6,371 nucleotides of DNA from an uncultured Johnsonella sp. (GTDB lineage: Bacteria > Bacillota > Clostridia > Lachnospirales > Lachnospiraceae): assembly GCA_900766185.1 (NCBI GenBank), contig CAAFUL010000079.1, forward strand, positions 1-6,371, given 5' to 3'. How positions within the stretch are numbered: position 1 is the first letter of the stretch; every line of letters starts with the position of its first letter. Both the position numbers and the translations under genes were made by a program. Positions 5,830-6,371 of the stretch are shown piece after piece. Below the pieces are notes generated by a model, which was given only the letters and a program-made list of their open reading frames with translations, did not search any database and was not told the DNA's origin.

Positions 5830-5911
5830 TGGGGGAAGGTGGATTCGAACCACCGAAGGCGAAGCCAGCAGATTTACAGTCTGTCCCCTTTGGCCACTCG
5901 GGAATTCCCCC
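5830..5911 (-). tRNA. tRNA-Tyr(GTA)
   Basis: This 82-nt class II tRNA has a long variable arm (GCTGGCTTCGCCTTC region). The acceptor stem is GGGGGAA/TTCCCCC with A73. The anticodon loop CTGTAAA gives GTA. The T loop is TTCGAAT. CCA is not encoded. Confidence 0.97.
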
Positions 5912-5963
5912 ATATAAAAACGATACATGTTCTCAAAGAACTGCTTTCTTATTATTATAAGAA

Positions 5964-6036
5964 AGCCGATAATCGGACTCGAACCGATAACCTGCTGATT
6001 ACAAATCAGCTGCTCTGCCAATTGAGCTATATCGGC
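5964..6036 (-). tRNA. tRNA-Thr(TGT)
   Basis: This 73-nt gene has acceptor stem GCCGATA/TATCGGC and T73. The anticodon stem GCTGA/TCAGC encloses TTTGTAA, giving anticodon TGT. CCA is not encoded. Confidence 0.97.
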
Positions 6037-6087
6037 ATTAACAGCATACAAATATTATTTGTTATACTATCAATAGCTTAAAAGCTA

Positions 6088-6160
6088 TGGGACCTACAGG
6101 GCTCGAACCTGTGACCCTCTGCTTGTAAGGCAGATGCTCTCCCAGCTGAGCTAAGATCCC
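6088..6160 (-). tRNA. tRNA-Val(TAC)
   Basis: This 73-nt gene has acceptor stem GGGATCT/AGGTCCC, with one G-T wobble, and A73. The anticodon stem TCTGC/GCAGA encloses CTTACAA, giving anticodon TAC. CCA is not encoded. Confidence 0.97.
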
Positions 6161-6174
6161 TTAATGCTGGAAAA

Positions 6175-6248
6175 CGACCCGGATGGGACTCGAACCCACG
6201 ACCTCCGCCGTGACAGGGCGGCGCTCTAACCAACTGAGCCACCGGGCC
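6175..6248 (-). tRNA. tRNA-Asp(GTC)
   Basis: This 74-nt gene has acceptor stem GGCCCGG/CCGGGTC, with one G-T wobble, and G73, the usual Asp discriminator. The anticodon stem CCGCC/GGCGG encloses CTGTCAC, giving GTC. It is the first tRNA after 23S rRNA, 56 nt from its end. CCA is not encoded. Confidence 0.97.
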
Positions 6249-6304
6249 AAACTTTATCATACCTTGAAAATTGCATATCAAATCATTCCATAAACCTTCC
6301 AACC

Positions 6305-6371
6305 TTGGTTAAACCCTCGACCGATTAGTAACTATCAGCTTAATGCATTTCTGCACTTACACCTTAGCCCT
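6305..6371 (-). rRNA. 23S rRNA, 3' end (partial)
   Basis: Read on the - strand the window edge matches the conserved 3' end of 23S rRNA (domain VI). It includes GTGTAAGTGCAGAAATGCAT, then TACTAATCGGTCGAGGGTTTAACC, comparable with the E. coli ending TACTAATGAACCGTGAGGCTTAACC. The exact 3' end is estimated by that comparison. The rest of the gene lies beyond position 6371. It is upstream of the seven tRNAs in the same transcript. Confidence 0.9.

Overview
The window looks like a piece of chromosome from a low-GC Gram-positive anaerobe, most likely a clostridial lineage such as the Lachnospiraceae. The basis is AT-rich codon use, strong AGGAGG ribosome binding sites, a secreted protein with a clostridial-type aromatic wall-binding module, a membrane protein ending in a bacterial SH3 domain, and rRNA/tRNA sequences of Firmicutes type. 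Genus and species cannot be fixed from the sequence alone.

Layout, left to right. Positions 1-140 hold no gene I can assign, only open reading fragments at the edge. Positions 141-435 are a complex palindromic repeat (copy A) built from two foldback modules that share one arm. A + strand gene (624-1565) encodes a single-pass membrane protein with an N-terminal DUF4145/HEPN-like domain inside and an SH3b domain outside. It ends at a stem-loop terminator (1594-1640) that probably also serves the convergent operon. That operon is on the - strand: a cation diffusion facilitator (3065-3961), then 16 nt later an M18 aminopeptidase (1735-3048). Its likely promoter is at 4091-4119, and a possible 14-residue leader peptide lies just before the transporter. 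Positions 4120-4630 carry only short open frames and one small stem-loop. A + strand gene (4631-5230) encodes a small secreted protein with a wall-binding module and a Ser/Asn-rich tail that includes a perfect hexanucleotide microsatellite.

The right end is a stable-RNA operon on the - strand. Transcription enters from the right with the 3' end of 23S rRNA (6305-6371), then tRNA-Asp, Val, Thr, Tyr, fMet, Phe and Lys, and stops at a strong terminator (5514-5551). There is no 5S gene between 23S and the tRNAs, and none of the seven tRNAs encodes its CCA end. A second, inverted copy of the palindromic repeat (copy B, 5309-5462) lies just past this terminator, so copies A and B bracket the protein-coding block in opposite orientation.

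Most of the window is ordinary housekeeping and surface biology. The least explained signal is the palindromic repeat pair: the core hairpin is nearly identical between copies while the outer parts differ, copy A carries an extra foldback of about 120 bp, and copy B abuts an orphan promoter/ribosome-binding-site/start-codon set with no gene behind it.
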